Assembly (NCBI GenBank): GCA_964490935.1
Contig: CAZBEO010000006.1
Span: forward strand, 1 to 64,000
DNA from: JAQVYB01 sp964490935
Lineage (GTDB): Bacteria; Verrucomicrobiota; Kiritimatiellia; RZYC01
Length of the DNA: 64,000 bases
Direction of reading: 5' to 3'
Shown here: positions 63,812 through 64,000 of the stretch, in pieces
Layout of the letters: the number at the start of each line of letters is the position of its first letter
Position numbering within the stretch: position 1 is the first letter of the stretch
Translations under genes and position numbers: made by a program
Notes under the pieces: generated by a model
Database searches by the model: none
Told to the model about the DNA's origin: nothing
What the model saw: the letters and a program-made list of their open reading frames with translations, nothing else

Positions 63812-64000
63812 CGGGCGACCGGCAATCCGTCAGATGTTGGGCGTAGATCGACCCAATAGATGCTATTAAAGATGCCGGGTGTGACATACTCCTGGGCGAC
63901 ACGACGGATTGCCTTATGCAAACGTTCGTTTGCGGCATGCCGCACTGAAGACGGAACAGAGTAAAACAAACCTTGATGCGGTCTGGTCAGGTTCATTTTT
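63808..64000 (-). CDS. Incomplete or short gene upstream of lipB, product not recognised
   Basis: At least 62 residues ending ...SIYWVDLRPTSDGLPVAR. An ATG lies at 63994-63996 but the frame is open to the window edge, so the true start may be outside. The stop overlaps the lipB start by four bases (ATGA), which supports a real, co-translated gene. I cannot assign a family. A palindrome GCAAACG/CGTTTGC lies inside it near 63917-63932, partly like the hairpin at 8940-8955. Confidence 0.45.
   Translation of the reverse strand, partial: KMNLTRPHQGLFYSVPSSVRHAANERLHKAIRRVAQEYVTPGIFNSIYWVDLRPTSDGLPVAR

Overview
The window reads as ordinary bacterial chromosome of fairly high G+C content. The host is Gram-negative: there is an MCE/Mla-type lipid transport operon with a PqiC-like lipoprotein, an outer-membrane beta-barrel protein and a GT9 glycosyltransferase. 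Several traits point to the PVC superphylum, perhaps a Kiritimatiellae-like lineage: secreted giants with calcium-binding aspartate repeats, a DUF3731-type Hsp70, OPT/DUF6785-like membrane proteins in an ABC cluster, and remnants of a PVC-style subtilase and beta-helix protein. The placement is inferred from gene content only. No rRNA, tRNA, CRISPR array, insertion sequence or prophage was seen.

Layout. 1-415: tail of a damaged gene. 432-6053: a secreted glycosidase-like protein with an internal duplication (minus) and an Hsp70-like ATPase (plus), separated by a palindrome-rich spacer. 6162-8913: eno, rlmM and a STAS protein (plus). 9061-11990: purA-uppS-cdsA (minus). 12312-25276: eight plus-strand genes with short gaps, namely an Rnk-like protein, a PqqD-like protein, an OPT-like transporter, an FtsX permease, an ABC ATPase, a 1605-residue fusion of a degenerate M28 peptidase domain with an FtsX permease, a second OPT-like transporter and a second ABC ATPase. 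25448-29259: proB-proA-purB (minus). 29494-30588: an outer-membrane barrel. 30718-31383: a toxin-antitoxin pair. 31482-36710: an mlaE-mlaF-mlaD-pqiC-mobA-like-mevalonate kinase operon (minus). 36955-40906: a periplasmic Cache protein and a large poly-HAMP chemoreceptor ending in a hemerythrin domain. 40907-41969: a rearranged pseudogene. 41971-46989: an acyl-activating/ACP/acyltransferase fusion and lon (minus). 47137-49959: a GH114-like lipoprotein and cstA (plus). 49969-50612: a second PIN toxin-antitoxin pair. 50651-59179: a 2842-residue GH13/GH57 amylase fusion with an operator-like palindrome at its promoter. 59483-end: a GT9 glycosyltransferase, a Ser/Thr kinase, lipB and an incomplete gene (minus).

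The best candidate for an undescribed system is the eight-gene block at 12312-25276. A RiPP-recognition-like PqqD protein, two OPT-type peptide-transporter-like proteins, and two MacB/Lol-like ABC units, one carrying a periplasmic peptidase-like domain without its metal ligands, suggest an envelope system that handles peptides or lipoproteins. No substrate gene or radical SAM enzyme is present, so its role is open. Short dispersed palindromes (a TTTCCAA/TTGGAAA family and a GC-rich hairpin family) recur between genes.
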